A stretch of DNA of 64,000 nucleotides, taken from contig NC_019673.1 in NCBI RefSeq assembly GCF_000328705.1, forward strand, positions 7,079,001 to 7,143,000, written 5' to 3'. A model generated the notes under the pieces. The model saw only the letters and a program-made list of their open reading frames with translations. It did not search any database and was not told the origin of the DNA. Positions within the stretch are counted from its first letter, which is position 1. Every line of letters begins with the position of its first letter. The position numbers and the translations under genes were made by a program. The DNA comes from Saccharothrix espanaensis DSM 44229 (GTDB lineage Bacteria; Actinomycetota; Actinomycetes; Mycobacteriales; Pseudonocardiaceae). Below are positions 49,745 through 59,900 of the stretch, piece after piece.

Positions 49745-51142
49745 GTGCCAATCGACCCCGCCGAGATGGAAATCGCCCTGAAGGTGCTCGCCCAGGTGGA
49801 GGAACTGCCCACCGAGCACCCGGACGTGGTGGCCATCCGCCGGGCCACCTCCAGCATCTACAAGACCGTCCGCAAGCGCCGCAAGGCCGACCGCCGGCAG
49901 GCGGTGACCGAGGCCGACCGGGCGGTGACCGAGGCGACCGCCACCGGCTCGCCGACCCGCATCGACGACGAGACCCGCGGCGTCCTGCTCCAGGAGCCCG
50001 CGCCCGGTTCGCTCGCCGGCACGCTGCTGCGCGCCCGGTCCTGCTACACGTGCAAGAAGCGCTACACCGAGGTGGACGCCTTCTACCACCAGCTCTGCCC
50101 GGCCTGCGCCGAGCTGAACCGGAGCAGGCGCGACGCCGGTGCCGACCTGTCCGGCAAGCGCGCGCTGCTCACCGGCGGCCGGGCCAAGATCGGCATGTAC
50201 ATCGCCTTGCGGCTGCTCCGCGACGGCGCGCACACCACCATCACCACCCGGTTCCCGCACGACGCCGTGCGCCGGTTCGCCTCGATGCCCGACAGCGCCG
50301 ACTGGCTGCACCGGCTGCGCGTGGTCGGCATCGACCTGCGCGACCCCAGCCAGGTCGTGCGGCTGGCCGACTCCGTCGCCGCCGCCGGCCCGCTGGACAT
50401 CCTGATCAACAACGCCGCGCAGACCGTGCGCCGGTCGGCCGACGCCTACGCGCCGCTGGTCGCCGCCGAGAGCGCGCCGCTGCCGGCCGGCCCGCTGCCC
50501 GAGCTGATCACCTTCGGCCACGGCGTGACCGCCCACCCGATCGCCCTGACCAGCGGGTTGTCCGACACCCTCGCCGACCTGCCCGAGGTCACCGCGCTCG
50601 CGCTGACCGCCGGGTCCGAGCTGATCGACGCGGGCGGGCTGGTGCCCGACGTGGCCGCCGTGAACAGCTGGGTGCAGCGGGTCAACGAGGTCGACCCCGT
50701 CGAACTGCTCGAAGTGCAGCTGTGCAACAGCACCGCGCCGTTCATCCTGATCTCCCGGCTGCGTCCCGCGATGGCCGCCTCGCCCGCGCGCCGCAAGTAC
50801 GTGGTGAACGTCTCCGCGATGGAAGGCCAGTTCAGCCGCGCGTACAAGGGGCCCGGCCACCCGCACACCAACATGGCCAAGGCCGCGTTGAACATGCTGA
50901 CCAGGACCAGCGCCGAGGAGATGCTGGAAACCGACGGCATCCTGATGACCGCCGTCGACACCGGCTGGATCACCGACGAGCGCCCCCACCCGACCAAGAT
51001 GCGGCTGGCCGCCGAGGGGTTCCACGCGCCGCTGGACCTGGTCGACGGGGCCGCCCGGGTGTACGACCCGATCGTGCGCGGCGAGCTCGGCGAGGACCTG
51101 CGCGGCTGCTTCCTCAAGGACTACGCGCCCGCTGCCTGGTGA
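49745..51142 (+). CDS. SDR-like protein with N-terminal zinc-ribbon and no catalytic tyrosine
   Basis: 465 residues from a leaderless GTG. Residues ~1-95 are helical (IRRATSSIYKTVRKRRKADR); ~97-122 hold a C-x2-C (CYTCKKRY) and a second C-x2-C (CPACAEL), a zinc ribbon. The Rossmann SDR follows: KRALLTGGRAKIGMYIALRLL, GIDLRDPSQVVRLADSV, ILINNAAQTVR. At the catalytic motif YxxxK the sequence reads THTNMAKAAL-like (HTNMAKAAL), so the tyrosine is Thr. This may be a non-redox or altered enzyme; substrate unknown. Confidence 0.8.
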   Translation: MPIDPAEMEIALKVLAQVEELPTEHPDVVAIRRATSSIYKTVRKRRKADRRQAVTEADRAVTEATATGSPTRIDDETRGVLLQEPAPGSLAGTLLRARSCYTCKKRYTEVDAFYHQLCPACAELNRSRRDAGADLSGKRALLTGGRAKIGMYIALRLLRDGAHTTITTRFPHDAVRRFASMPDSADWLHRLRVVGIDLRDPSQVVRLADSVAAAGPLDILINNAAQTVRRSADAYAPLVAAESAPLPAGPLPELITFGHGVTAHPIALTSGLSDTLADLPEVTALALTAGSELIDAGGLVPDVAAVNSWVQRVNEVDPVELLEVQLCNSTAPFILISRLRPAMAASPARRKYVVNVSAMEGQFSRAYKGPGHPHTNMAKAALNMLTRTSAEEMLETDGILMTAVDTGWITDERPHPTKMRLAAEGFHAPLDLVDGAARVYDPIVRGELGEDLRGCFLKDYAPAAW

Positions 51143-51437
51143 GGGGAACGCGCCGCACCGTGCCGAAAGCGCCCATCCCCCGGTACGAAGGAGCAACGCG
51201 CCTGCGCCATCCGGGTATCGAGGTCCACGAACCCGGCCTCGTGTGCGACTCTCCGCCGGTAGGCTGAACCGGTCGTTGCACGGGGGTGGGCATGGGTCGC
51301 GGGCGGGCAGATCACGCCGCCACCCCGTGCCGCTCATCTCCACCACGCCACCCACCCTCAGCGCCGGCGCACCCCACAGCGCACCCCACAGCGCACCCCA
51401 CAGCGCACCCAGCGTCACACCCCACGGCGGCCAGGAG
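51143..51437. other. Intergenic region upstream of the paired ATPases
   Basis: A -10-like TAGGCT lies near 51260 and three copies of GCACCCCACAGC plus a partial one at 51369-51411 (in phase with the ATPase frame, encoding APHS if translated from an earlier start such as GTG 51327). No separate gene. Confidence 0.5.
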
Positions 51438-52376
51438 ATGAACGCACCGCGCCGTCCCATCAACCCGTTCCCGCTCCCGGGCTGGGAGAGCACGCCGATG
51501 CGCCCGCTGCGCCCGTGGGAGCGCGAGGCCCACCGCGACTACTACGTCGACGTGGACGGCGCCGAGAGCGCGTTCCAGGAGTTCCAGCAGGAGGTCGGCG
51601 ACCTGACCGGCGTGCTGGAGGACGGCCGCCTGGTGCTCGTCACCGGCGACTCCGGCTGCGGCAAGACCGCGCTGGTCAACCGGTGCGCCGACTGGACCGT
51701 GCTGGAGCTGGGCAGGCGCGACCTGCGCGGGGTCGTGGTCGACCTCACCGGGTGCCTGCCCGAGGACGAGGAGCTGTCCATCCACGAGCGCACCGTGCAG
51801 GTGTGCGACCAGCTGTTCGACAAGCTGGTCGACCACGGGGCGATGAGCCCGCAGGCGGCCGACACGCTGCGCGGTGACCGGGACAACCCGAAGCGGATCT
51901 TCCCGCGGCTCGGCCGGGCGCTCAACGACGACGTGGTGCTGCTCGTGCTGCTGCCCTCGCCCAACGAGCTGCTCGACGAGGTCATCCGGTACGCGCGCCA
52001 GCTGCGCAGCCCGCGGGTGCTGTTCTTCGCCGAGTCCGCGTTCTTCGACGCTGACGACCTCGCCGAGCTGGTCCGCCGGCTGGAGACGTGGGTGCCGCCG
52101 ATCACCCTGCTGGTCGGCAAGCTGGAGGACGGCGACCCCGGCCGGTTCGCCGACGACCGGCTGGTCCGGCACACCGGAGTGGGAATTTATCCACGACTGA
52201 GCGATCAGGCGGCCGAATTGCTCGGCCGGATATGTCAATCGGTCGCGATGGTGCAGCGAATCCTGCACGGGACCTACGAGCGGAAGCTCGAAGCCGGCCT
52301 AAGCTACACCGAAGCCGACCAGGTGACGGTGGACGACATCCGGGCGTACCTCAACGGACTGGGGATGCAGCCATGA
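51438..52376 (+). CDS. P-loop ATPase, first of an overlapping pair
   Basis: 312 residues from ATG 51438 (MNAPRRPINPFPLPGWESTP); an earlier in-frame GTG at 51327 would add an APHS-repeat stretch. Walker A VTGDSGCGKTALVNRC at ~68-83. The usual Walker B acidic pair is not obvious: the candidate strand reads DDVVLLVLLPSPNELLDE. Short conserved-looking stretches RVLFFAESAFFDADDLAELV and ITLLVGKLEDGDPGRF follow, and a terminal helix. Overlaps the next ATPase gene by 4 bases (ATGA), so the two probably form one complex. Function unknown. Confidence 0.75.
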   Translation: MNAPRRPINPFPLPGWESTPMRPLRPWEREAHRDYYVDVDGAESAFQEFQQEVGDLTGVLEDGRLVLVTGDSGCGKTALVNRCADWTVLELGRRDLRGVVVDLTGCLPEDEELSIHERTVQVCDQLFDKLVDHGAMSPQAADTLRGDRDNPKRIFPRLGRALNDDVVLLVLLPSPNELLDEVIRYARQLRSPRVLFFAESAFFDADDLAELVRRLETWVPPITLLVGKLEDGDPGRFADDRLVRHTGVGIYPRLSDQAAELLGRICQSVAMVQRILHGTYERKLEAGLSYTEADQVTVDDIRAYLNGLGMQP

Positions 52377-54667
52377 ACGGCAGCGACGAGCTCCCGCACC
52401 TGCGGAAGAACCCCTTCTCGCCGATGGCGGTCGCGCTGATCATCGATGACGTCGAAGACGATTTCGACGCGGTCGACGTCACCATCCCCACCGACGCCGC
52501 CCGGCAGGCGATCGCCCACCTCGACGGGTACCTGCGCGCCGAGCCGGGGGCCGGCACCGTGCTCGCGGTGCTCGGCGACTACGGCACCGGCAAGACCCAC
52601 CTCGCCGTCCGCCTGGTGCGCCACGCCCGCAAGGCGCTCGACGACCCGTCGCGCGCGCTGTACCTGGAGGCGACCGCCGAGAGCTTCGTCGAGCTGTACC
52701 GGCGGTTCATGCAGCGGCTCGGCCGTGACGGCGTGCGCGCGCAGGTCAGCGACTACTACGCCGACATCGTCGCGGAGTCGTTGCAGAGCACCGGGTTGAC
52801 CGAGGACACGGTCGAGTGGCTGGGCAGTCGCAGCATGGAGCCGCAGGAGGTCGTGGAGCGGCTCGGTCTCATGGAGAGCGCGCTGCTGCGGACCGTCCAG
52901 GACAAGCTGCGCCAGGTCACCAACAACAAGGACTTCGGCACCGCGCTGACCTTGTTGCTGCGGCCCGGGTTCGAGCACGCGGTGTGGTCGTGGCTGCTGG
53001 GCGGCGCGCCGGACCAGGTGCTGGTGGAGCGCGGGATCACCGCGCCGATCGACACCGAGGTCGCCGCGCTGGAGGCGATGGGCGTGTTCGCCCTGCTGTT
53101 CGGCGGCCGGCAGCGGCGGTTCGTGCTGGCCGTGGACGAGTTGGACAAGATCTTCTCCGCCGACAGCCGGCCGCAGGCGCGGACCATGGCCGCGTTCCAG
53201 ACCCTGTTGCAGGTGTTCGCGAAGGCCGGGGCGTGCCTGGTGCTGTGCGGGCTGCCGGAGTTCAGGGCCGTGCTGTCACCGGCCGTGCGGCAGCGCATCC
53301 CGTACACCGTGACCATGTCCGGGCTCGGTCACGCGCAGGTGCGCGAGTTCGTCCTGCGCGCGCAGGAGGCCGTGACGGGTGTGTCGGCGCTGGCCCCGTT
53401 CACCCCGGAGACGGTGCGCTACCTGCGGGACGTGGCCGGCGGCAACACCCGCAACGTGGTCCGCCTGTGCCACCGGGTGTTCCGGCTGGTGGACGACCGG
53501 GCGAACGCGACCGGCGACCCGGACGTGACCGCGACCGACGAGATGGTGCGGCAGGCCGCGCGCGACCTGTTCGGTTCGTTGAGCGCCGACGACCTCGACG
53601 GTTCGGTGCGCCGGCTGCTGGACGCCAACGGGTGGGAGTACTGGCGCAACCACCTGCTCGGGTCGGGCGAGGAGTCCATGGCGGACTTCTGGATCACCTT
53701 CCCGGACCGCGACGGCGGGTGCGCGGTGCTGGTCACCGAGTCCCTTCTGGACAACGCCGACGTGACCACCGTGATGCGGCGGGTCTCGGCGGTGCGCGAG
53801 GCGGAGTCCGACGCCGAGGTCGTGCTGGTGGTCAACGGCGTGCTGGCGGACGGCGTGGCGATCCAGTTGCGCGAGCCGCTGGGGCGCGAGCCGCTGGTCT
53901 ACTCGGAACGGACGTTCGCCGACGACTTCACGGCGCTGGTCGGCGCGGCCGGCATCGTGCTGACCGGCGAGACCGCGCAGGACCCGGTGAGCGCGCTGCG
54001 GCAGCGGATGGACCAGCTGAGCCGGCAGCAGTCGAGCATCTACGGGTTCATCGAGCAGTTGGCGGAGCACGTGGACGGGGTCCGCACGTCGTCGGACCGG
54101 CAGTTCTCGGCGATCGGCCGGCAGCTGGCCCTGCTGGTCGGCTCGACCCCCGCGCGGGAGGCGGCCGACCACCGCCTGCCGGGCGAGGTGGAGCGGCTGT
54201 TCCGGGCGGCGGCCGACGCGCTGGAGGGCCTGATCCAGGTCGACCTGATGCTCAACGAGGCGTTCGACTTCGCGCCGGCGACCACGCAGGAGGCCGTGCA
54301 CCGGCGGTTGCGGACGCCGGAGTTCACCGACGCGGCGGCCAAGGCGGTGTTCCTGCAGAAGTCGGTGCTGGCCTTCCGCGGCGCGGTGGCCGACTGGTAC
54401 CGGTCGCAGGGCGAACCGGGGTCGTCGGTCTCGCCCGACGCGGAGGACCGGCTGGAGCAGCTGTGCGGCATCTACGACGACATCGTGGAGTTCCTGCCGC
54501 TGTTCGACCTCGACCCGCTGTTCGGCCTGCCGCCGTGGAGCGCGCGGTCCGGTGGCCTGGTGGCCGACGTGAACCAGACCGCCCGGCGCAACCAGGTGCA
54601 CGAGGCGCTGCGCAACCTCAGCCCCCGCGTGCGCCGCGCCGTGCTCAAAGCCTCGCACTCGCGCTGA
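52373..54667 (+). CDS. Large AAA+ ATPase with C-terminal region, second of the pair
   Basis: 764 residues. Walker A LGDYGTGKTHLAVRLV at ~67-82; Walker B RRFVLAVDELDKIFSADS at ~250; then LVLCGLPEFRAVLSP and GLGHAQVREFVLRAQEAV, DVAGGNTRNVVRLCHRVF (ORC/STAND-like C-helical part). Residues ~430-540 (DFWITFPDRDGGCAVLVTES, SDAEVVLVVNGVLADGV) alternate strands and helices like a degenerate restriction-nuclease fold (tentative). The rest is helical. The P-loop pair resembles predicted anti-phage or chromosome-partition ATPases, but I recognise no named family. Confidence 0.75.
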   Translation: MNGSDELPHLRKNPFSPMAVALIIDDVEDDFDAVDVTIPTDAARQAIAHLDGYLRAEPGAGTVLAVLGDYGTGKTHLAVRLVRHARKALDDPSRALYLEATAESFVELYRRFMQRLGRDGVRAQVSDYYADIVAESLQSTGLTEDTVEWLGSRSMEPQEVVERLGLMESALLRTVQDKLRQVTNNKDFGTALTLLLRPGFEHAVWSWLLGGAPDQVLVERGITAPIDTEVAALEAMGVFALLFGGRQRRFVLAVDELDKIFSADSRPQARTMAAFQTLLQVFAKAGACLVLCGLPEFRAVLSPAVRQRIPYTVTMSGLGHAQVREFVLRAQEAVTGVSALAPFTPETVRYLRDVAGGNTRNVVRLCHRVFRLVDDRANATGDPDVTATDEMVRQAARDLFGSLSADDLDGSVRRLLDANGWEYWRNHLLGSGEESMADFWITFPDRDGGCAVLVTESLLDNADVTTVMRRVSAVREAESDAEVVLVVNGVLADGVAIQLREPLGREPLVYSERTFADDFTALVGAAGIVLTGETAQDPVSALRQRMDQLSRQQSSIYGFIEQLAEHVDGVRTSSDRQFSAIGRQLALLVGSTPAREAADHRLPGEVERLFRAAADALEGLIQVDLMLNEAFDFAPATTQEAVHRRLRTPEFTDAAAKAVFLQKSVLAFRGAVADWYRSQGEPGSSVSPDAEDRLEQLCGIYDDIVEFLPLFDLDPLFGLPPWSARSGGLVADVNQTARRNQVHEALRNLSPRVRRAVLKASHSR

Positions 54668-54686
54668 CTCGCGCGCCGACTCGCGG

Positions 54687-55910
54687 CTACCGGGCCTGCC
54701 CCAGCCGCCGGAACGCCGCCGCCGGCACCGCCCGCGGCACCGGCCGCAACTCCGACACCTCACCGCCACCCGAACCACCACCAGCCGAGCCACCCGATTC
54801 GGCTCCCGAACCGGGCTCGACAGGGGGCTGGAACCGGTCGTACGCGCCGTTGGCCAGCGCGTGCACCAGGTTCACCACGACCACCGCCGGGGCGACCACC
54901 GCGATGGCCCCCGGGAACTTCGGCTCCAGCAGCAGCGCCAGGATGATCGCCGTCAGCCCGTTCTGCTGCCCCAGGCACAGCCGGACCCGGTCGCCGCGCC
55001 ACCTCCGGGGCAGCGTCAACGCCCAGGCCACGACCACCTGCGACAGGTACGCCGCCGCCCCCAGCAGCGCCCCGACCAGGGCCAACGCCCACGAGAACGC
55101 CGAAGCCAGCACCAGCCCCACGGCCACCGTGGCGGCGAACAGCCCGACTTCGGCCAGCCCGTCGACCCACCGCCCGAAGTCCGGCCGGAAGAACAACCCG
55201 ATCAACGCCAGGGCGAGCAGCAGCGAGGACTGCACCGCGACGTACCCCACGGCCAGCACCACGACGCCCAGCAGCGCCCGCACGACCACCCGGCGGACCC
55301 GCCCGTCACCACCCGCGAACCGCCCGCGCGCGAACCGCCACACCAGCCACGCCCCGCCCGCCAGCGCGAGGTTGAGCACGAAGTTCAGGGTGAACGCCCC
55401 GAACCCGCCGACAGCACCATCGACCCCACCACTGCCCTGCCCACCCAGGGCACCGCTCTGGATGGCGAACGAGGTGATGTAGACCGTCAGCAGCACCGTG
55501 ATCGGGTCGTCGAACGAGGCCCAGGCCGCCAGCAGCGCCTTCGCCGACGCCGACATCCGCGACTTCGCCCGCACCGCCGCCACCGACAGCGGGTCGATCT
55601 GGGCGACCGCCACGGCCAGCACCAGGTGCCACGGCTCGCGGTACACCAGGTACATCACGCCGAAGATCAGCACGACCTTCGCCAGCACACCGAGAGTGAC
55701 CGCGGCGACTACCGTCCGCAATTCACGGCGGAATTCGGCGATGTCGATTCCACTGGTGCTCGCGTACAAGCCGAATCCGAGCAAGGCGGTGATGAAGAAT
55801 CCATAAGCCGTGGAATCCTCGACTTCACGCAGGCCGAACGCCCAGGCGAATACCCAGCCCACGCCAAGTGCGGACAGGAGCACGACCGAACGAACAGCGG
55901 GCGTCACCAT
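54687..55910 (-). CDS. Cation/proton antiporter (CPA-type)
   Basis: 407 residues from ATG 55910. About twelve transmembrane segments; VAVAQIDPLSVAAVRAKSRM and WASFDDPITVLLTVYITSF carry the acidic residues seen in sodium/proton exchangers, and LCLGQQNGLTAIILALLLEP follows. C-terminal Gly/Ser tail (GGSAGGGSGGG). It likely exchanges Na+ or K+ for H+. Convergent to the ATPase pair with only 19 bases between stops. Confidence 0.85.
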   Translation of the reverse strand: MVTPAVRSVVLLSALGVGWVFAWAFGLREVEDSTAYGFFITALLGFGLYASTSGIDIAEFRRELRTVVAAVTLGVLAKVVLIFGVMYLVYREPWHLVLAVAVAQIDPLSVAAVRAKSRMSASAKALLAAWASFDDPITVLLTVYITSFAIQSGALGGQGSGGVDGAVGGFGAFTLNFVLNLALAGGAWLVWRFARGRFAGGDGRVRRVVVRALLGVVVLAVGYVAVQSSLLLALALIGLFFRPDFGRWVDGLAEVGLFAATVAVGLVLASAFSWALALVGALLGAAAYLSQVVVAWALTLPRRWRGDRVRLCLGQQNGLTAIILALLLEPKFPGAIAVVAPAVVVVNLVHALANGAYDRFQPPVEPGSGAESGGSAGGGSGGGEVSELRPVPRAVPAAAFRRLGQAR

Positions 55911-55938
55911 TCCACCGTAGGTAATACCCGCACTCCCA

Positions 55939-56901
55939 TCAAGGCCCGGATGGAGTGAGTCGATCGGCCAACGAGGACATTCGATCATCCGCCTCCGCGA
56001 CGCGGGACTGGTCGATCGTCACGCCCGCCACGTATTCCCCCGGACCGAGCCGGTAGTAGTACACCGCGCCCATCTCCACGTCCAGCACCGCCCGCACCAG
56101 CAGCCCGCCGACGACCGGCCGCACGGCCCGGTTCAGCCTGGTCGCCACCTCGCCCAGCTCGCGCAGGAACCCGAGGTAGAACCGCCGGCGCGCCTCGACC
56201 GAGACCTCCTTGAAGTACGGCCCCAGCGCCGGGTCGGCCAGGTGGTCGACCATGGCCAGCACGTCGCCCCCCGCCACGTGCGCCACCACGTGCAGGTCGT
56301 CGACCCGCGCCGCCTCGACGCACTGCGCGAGCGCGCCCTCCCCGGCCGTCACGAACGGTTCCCGCGCCCCCGCGCCGGGCAGCGGCACGACCTCGCCGAA
56401 GGTCTCCCACCCGCCGGGGTTGAGCGAGCCCAGGCTCAGCTCCGACCGCAGCACGGTCGCGAGCCCCGCCACCGCCCGGTCCGCCTCGTCCACCGCGGGG
56501 TGGCCGAACAGCGGACCGGTGCCCGCGTGGTCCAGGACCAGGCCGACGACGTGCTCGGCGGGCACCACCGAGTCGCAGAACAGCGCGCCTTCCTCGGTGT
56601 GCAGCACGGTCCGGATCAGCCGGCCGGTGCGCACCTCCTGCAACGCCCGGTCCAGCGCGTTGGCCTGGAACGTCAGGTGCCGGCCCAGCCGCTTGAGCTC
56701 GTCGCGCCGGGTCCCGCCCGGCAGGGCGTCGGGCACGGTCGGCGGCTCGGCCAGCGCGTCGACGCCGAAGTCGAACACGCCGCTGCTGTAGTGCGCGAGG
56801 TAGTGCAGCGCCGGGCTCTTCACGACCGCCGCGCGGCACGCGTGCCGGGTGGTGTCGAACTCGGGGCCGAGGTGCTCGGCCGCCTCCTCGTACAGCTCCA
56901 C
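55939..56901 (-). CDS. Uncharacterised 320-residue protein of the FxSxx-COOH locus
   Basis: GTG 56901 with AGGAGG 6 bases upstream decides the start. The N-terminus VELYEEAAEHLGPEFDTTRH leads into a soluble alpha/beta protein: KSPALHYLAHYSSGVFDFGV, ALFCDSVVPAEHVVGLVLDH, LHVVAHVAGGDVLAMVDHLA and MGAVYYYRLGPGEYVAGVTI. I recognise no family. It follows fxsT by 50 bases, so it is the third leftward gene of the operon and is likely part of the peptide pathway (accessory sensor, hydrolase or binding protein). The gap contains repeats of CAGGTGTGCGG. Confidence 0.75.
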   Translation of the reverse strand: MELYEEAAEHLGPEFDTTRHACRAAVVKSPALHYLAHYSSGVFDFGVDALAEPPTVPDALPGGTRRDELKRLGRHLTFQANALDRALQEVRTGRLIRTVLHTEEGALFCDSVVPAEHVVGLVLDHAGTGPLFGHPAVDEADRAVAGLATVLRSELSLGSLNPGGWETFGEVVPLPGAGAREPFVTAGEGALAQCVEAARVDDLHVVAHVAGGDVLAMVDHLADPALGPYFKEVSVEARRRFYLGFLRELGEVATRLNRAVRPVVGGLLVRAVLDVEMGAVYYYRLGPGEYVAGVTIDQSRVAEADDRMSSLADRLTPSGP

Positions 56902-56951
56902 GCTGCTGCCTCCTGCGCGCTCAGGTGTGCGGTGCGGACCAGGTGTGCGGA

Positions 56952-59900
56952 TCAGGTGTGCGGGATGTCGACGTCGCACTCCCGCCAGTCCTGCTCGGCG
57001 GGCTGTGCGGCCAGGCGCAGGTCGTGCGCCGCCACGGCGGTGTGCGGGTGGTCGGGCCCGAGGAACTCCACGCAGTCGGCGTGCGCCTCGGCGATCTGCC
57101 GGGCCGCCTCGTCGACGTCGCCCGCCGCCGAGCGGACCCGGGCCTCGTCGACCGCCGCCGCGAGCGTCCACGGGTGCGTGTCGCCGAGCCGGGCGCGCAG
57201 GGTCTCCGCCGCCGACGAGGTGTTGGCGACCGCGCCGGCGTGGTCGTTCGCGGCGCGCAGCGCCAGCCCCAGGCCCAACCGGCACAGCGCGACGAACGGG
57301 TGGTGGTCGCGGACGCCGTCCAGTCCCCGGAAGCCCTCCAGCGCGGTCCGGGCCAGTTCCACGGCCAGTTCCGGCTCGCCGCCGACCCGCCGGTGGTCGG
57401 CCGAGAAGCTCAGCGCGCAGCCCAGCGTGTACGGGTGATCGGGGCCGATGACCTCCCGGTAGTCGCGCAGCGCCTTGCCGGTGCGCTCCTTGGCCGCCCT
57501 GGTCCGCCCGGCCAGCCGCAGCGCGATGGCGTAGTTCCAGTGCACGCCGATCTGGGTCTGGTTGAGCTCCGGGCGCAGGCTCTGCAACTTCTGCGACGCC
57601 ACCAGCAGCGCGTCCAGCGCCTCGGGGTAGCGGCCGAGCTCTCGCTGGTAGAGCCCGATCTGGGCGAGGGTGGCCCAGGTGAACTCGTCGCGCTCGCCGA
57701 ACAGCCGCCGGCGCCGGGCGAAGTTGTCCTCCGCCAGCGCCAGCGCGCCCGCCGGGTCGCCGGACAGGAACATCGAGGAGGCCAGGTTGTTGGCCGCGCG
57801 CCGGGTGTCGGGGTGGTCCTCGCCGAGCACCTCGCGCAGGCCGGTCCAGGTGGCCTGGTCCTCCACCAGCGCCTCGGTGAACAGGCCCAGGCCGCGCAGG
57901 TCGCCGCCGCGGCCGCGGGCGGTGATCAGCGGCTGCGGGTGCGACAGGTCGAGGGCGCGGCGCTGGCGGCTCAGCGCCAGGTCGTCCAGCCGCAGCGCCT
58001 CGGCCGGCTCGCCGAGCACCCGGTGCACGTTGGCCAGCTGGGCGGCCAGCCGGTTGCGCAGCGGGTCGTCCGGGCCGAACCGCTCCGTCCACGACTCCAG
58101 CAGCTCGTGGCCCGGCTCCAGCGCCGCCCGCCGCACGCCCGCGCCGCCGTCGGTGAACAGGAACCGCGCCTGGTTGACCAGCCAGCGCCGGACCTCCGGG
58201 GCGTCGCTGCGCAGCGCGCCGGACGGGAACACGTGCTGCTGGAGCTCCTGGAACCGGCTGCGCCGGGTGGGCGACTTGTCCTCCACCTCGGTCGGCGCGA
58301 ACGCGGCCAGCGCGGCCAGCGCGTCGGCCTGGCGGGCGTCCCGCTCGGCGGCGGGCATCCCGGCGCGCAACGCCCGCTGGACGACCCGGTGCAGCCGCAG
58401 CGAGTACTCGTCGCCCCAGTCGACCCGGAACAGGCCGTGCCGCGCGCCCGCCCACAGCACCCGGTCCACCTCCCCGGCGTCCAGCGCGAGCGGCTCGGCG
58501 TCCCCGCCGCCGATCGCCACCAGCCGGTCCAGGAACGCCGGCGAGCGGACCAGCCCGAGGTCCACGCCCTGCGGCGAGAGGAACGCGCAGAGCCGGGCGA
58601 GCAGCACCGCGACCCGGCCGATCCCGTTCTCCCGCAACGACCCGGTGACCACCTCGACCACCCGGGCGACGCTGTCCGCGCCGGACCGGGCGAGCCGGTC
58701 GAAGAAGGTCCGCACGGCCCACCCGGCGGCGTCCGCGGCGGTCGCGCCCGCGCCCGCCTCGGCGCGCGCGGTCTCGGCCAGCCACGACCCGGCCAGGTCC
58801 AGCGCCAGCGGCAGGTGCCGCACCTCCTCGGCGACCCGCCGGGCGTCCTCCAGGGTCAGCCGGGGCACCCGGTCCAGCAGCAGCGCCGTGCTGTCCGCCG
58901 CGATCATCGGCGCCAGCTCGACCGCCGGCGCGCCGGCCGCGTTCGAGGTGATCAGCACGTGGCCGGACGTGCCGGGCGGCAGCAGGTCGGCGATCGCGTC
59001 GAGGTCGTCGGCGTTGTCGTAGACGAGCAGGAACCGGGCGTAGGTCGGGTCGTTGGCCAGCCGGTCCAGCGCGGTCAGCGAGCCGAAGTCGGTGGAGCCG
59101 GGCAGCCGCAGCCGGACCGCCAGCTCGGCCAGGCCCAGCTGCACGGACTGCCGGTCCTGCGCGGAGAGCCACCACACCGCGTCGTAGGCGGCGGAGAACC
59201 GGTAGGCGTACTCCAGCGCGAGCTCGCTCTTGCCGACGCCGGGTTCGCCGTTGAGCGTGACGACCGCGCGCTCCTCGCCCGCGTCGGTGAACTCGTCGCG
59301 CAGCGCCTCGACGTCCTCGTCGCGCCCGACGAAGCCGCGGTGGCGCGGCGGCAGCCGGAACACCACCGGGTGCGAGCCGGGGACGCGCATCGGCGCGTCG
59401 TGCGCGCTGCCGGGCCGGTCGATCAGGCCGAAGTGGCCCAGCAGCTTGGCGCTGAGCGTGGCCGGCAGGTGCGCGTGCACCGACAGGCCGGCCTGGTCCT
59501 GGTCCTCTTCGGCGAGCAGGAGCCGCAGCGCGCCGGCGGGCACGTCGGCGTCGTCGCGGTGCGGTGAGACCAGCACGACCACGCCGTCCGCCGGCCGGGC
59601 CTCGGCGAACGGCACGACCTGCGCGCCCGCCCGCTCCAACTGGCCGCGCACCCAGTCCGCCCACGCCCGGTCGCGCGCCGCGTAGGCGATCGCGACCCGG
59701 TCCGCGTCGGCCTCCGAGGCCAGCCCGAACACCCGGCGGTAGCGGGCCCGCAGCACCGCCGGGACGGGCGCGCACACCGTCACCGAGCCGCCGCTGACCG
59801 CCGCCGCGAGCCGCCCGTACTGGGCCTCCAGGCCACCGCCGCCGCTGGGCTCCTCGGCCAGGATCGCCAGCAGCGGGTCGAACGCGTCGAACGGCCGGTA

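Noticed and set aside
51327..51437. APHS-repeat N-terminal extension of the first ATPase
   Set aside because: In frame, but repeat-derived; kept as non-coding with ATG 51438 as start until homologs decide.
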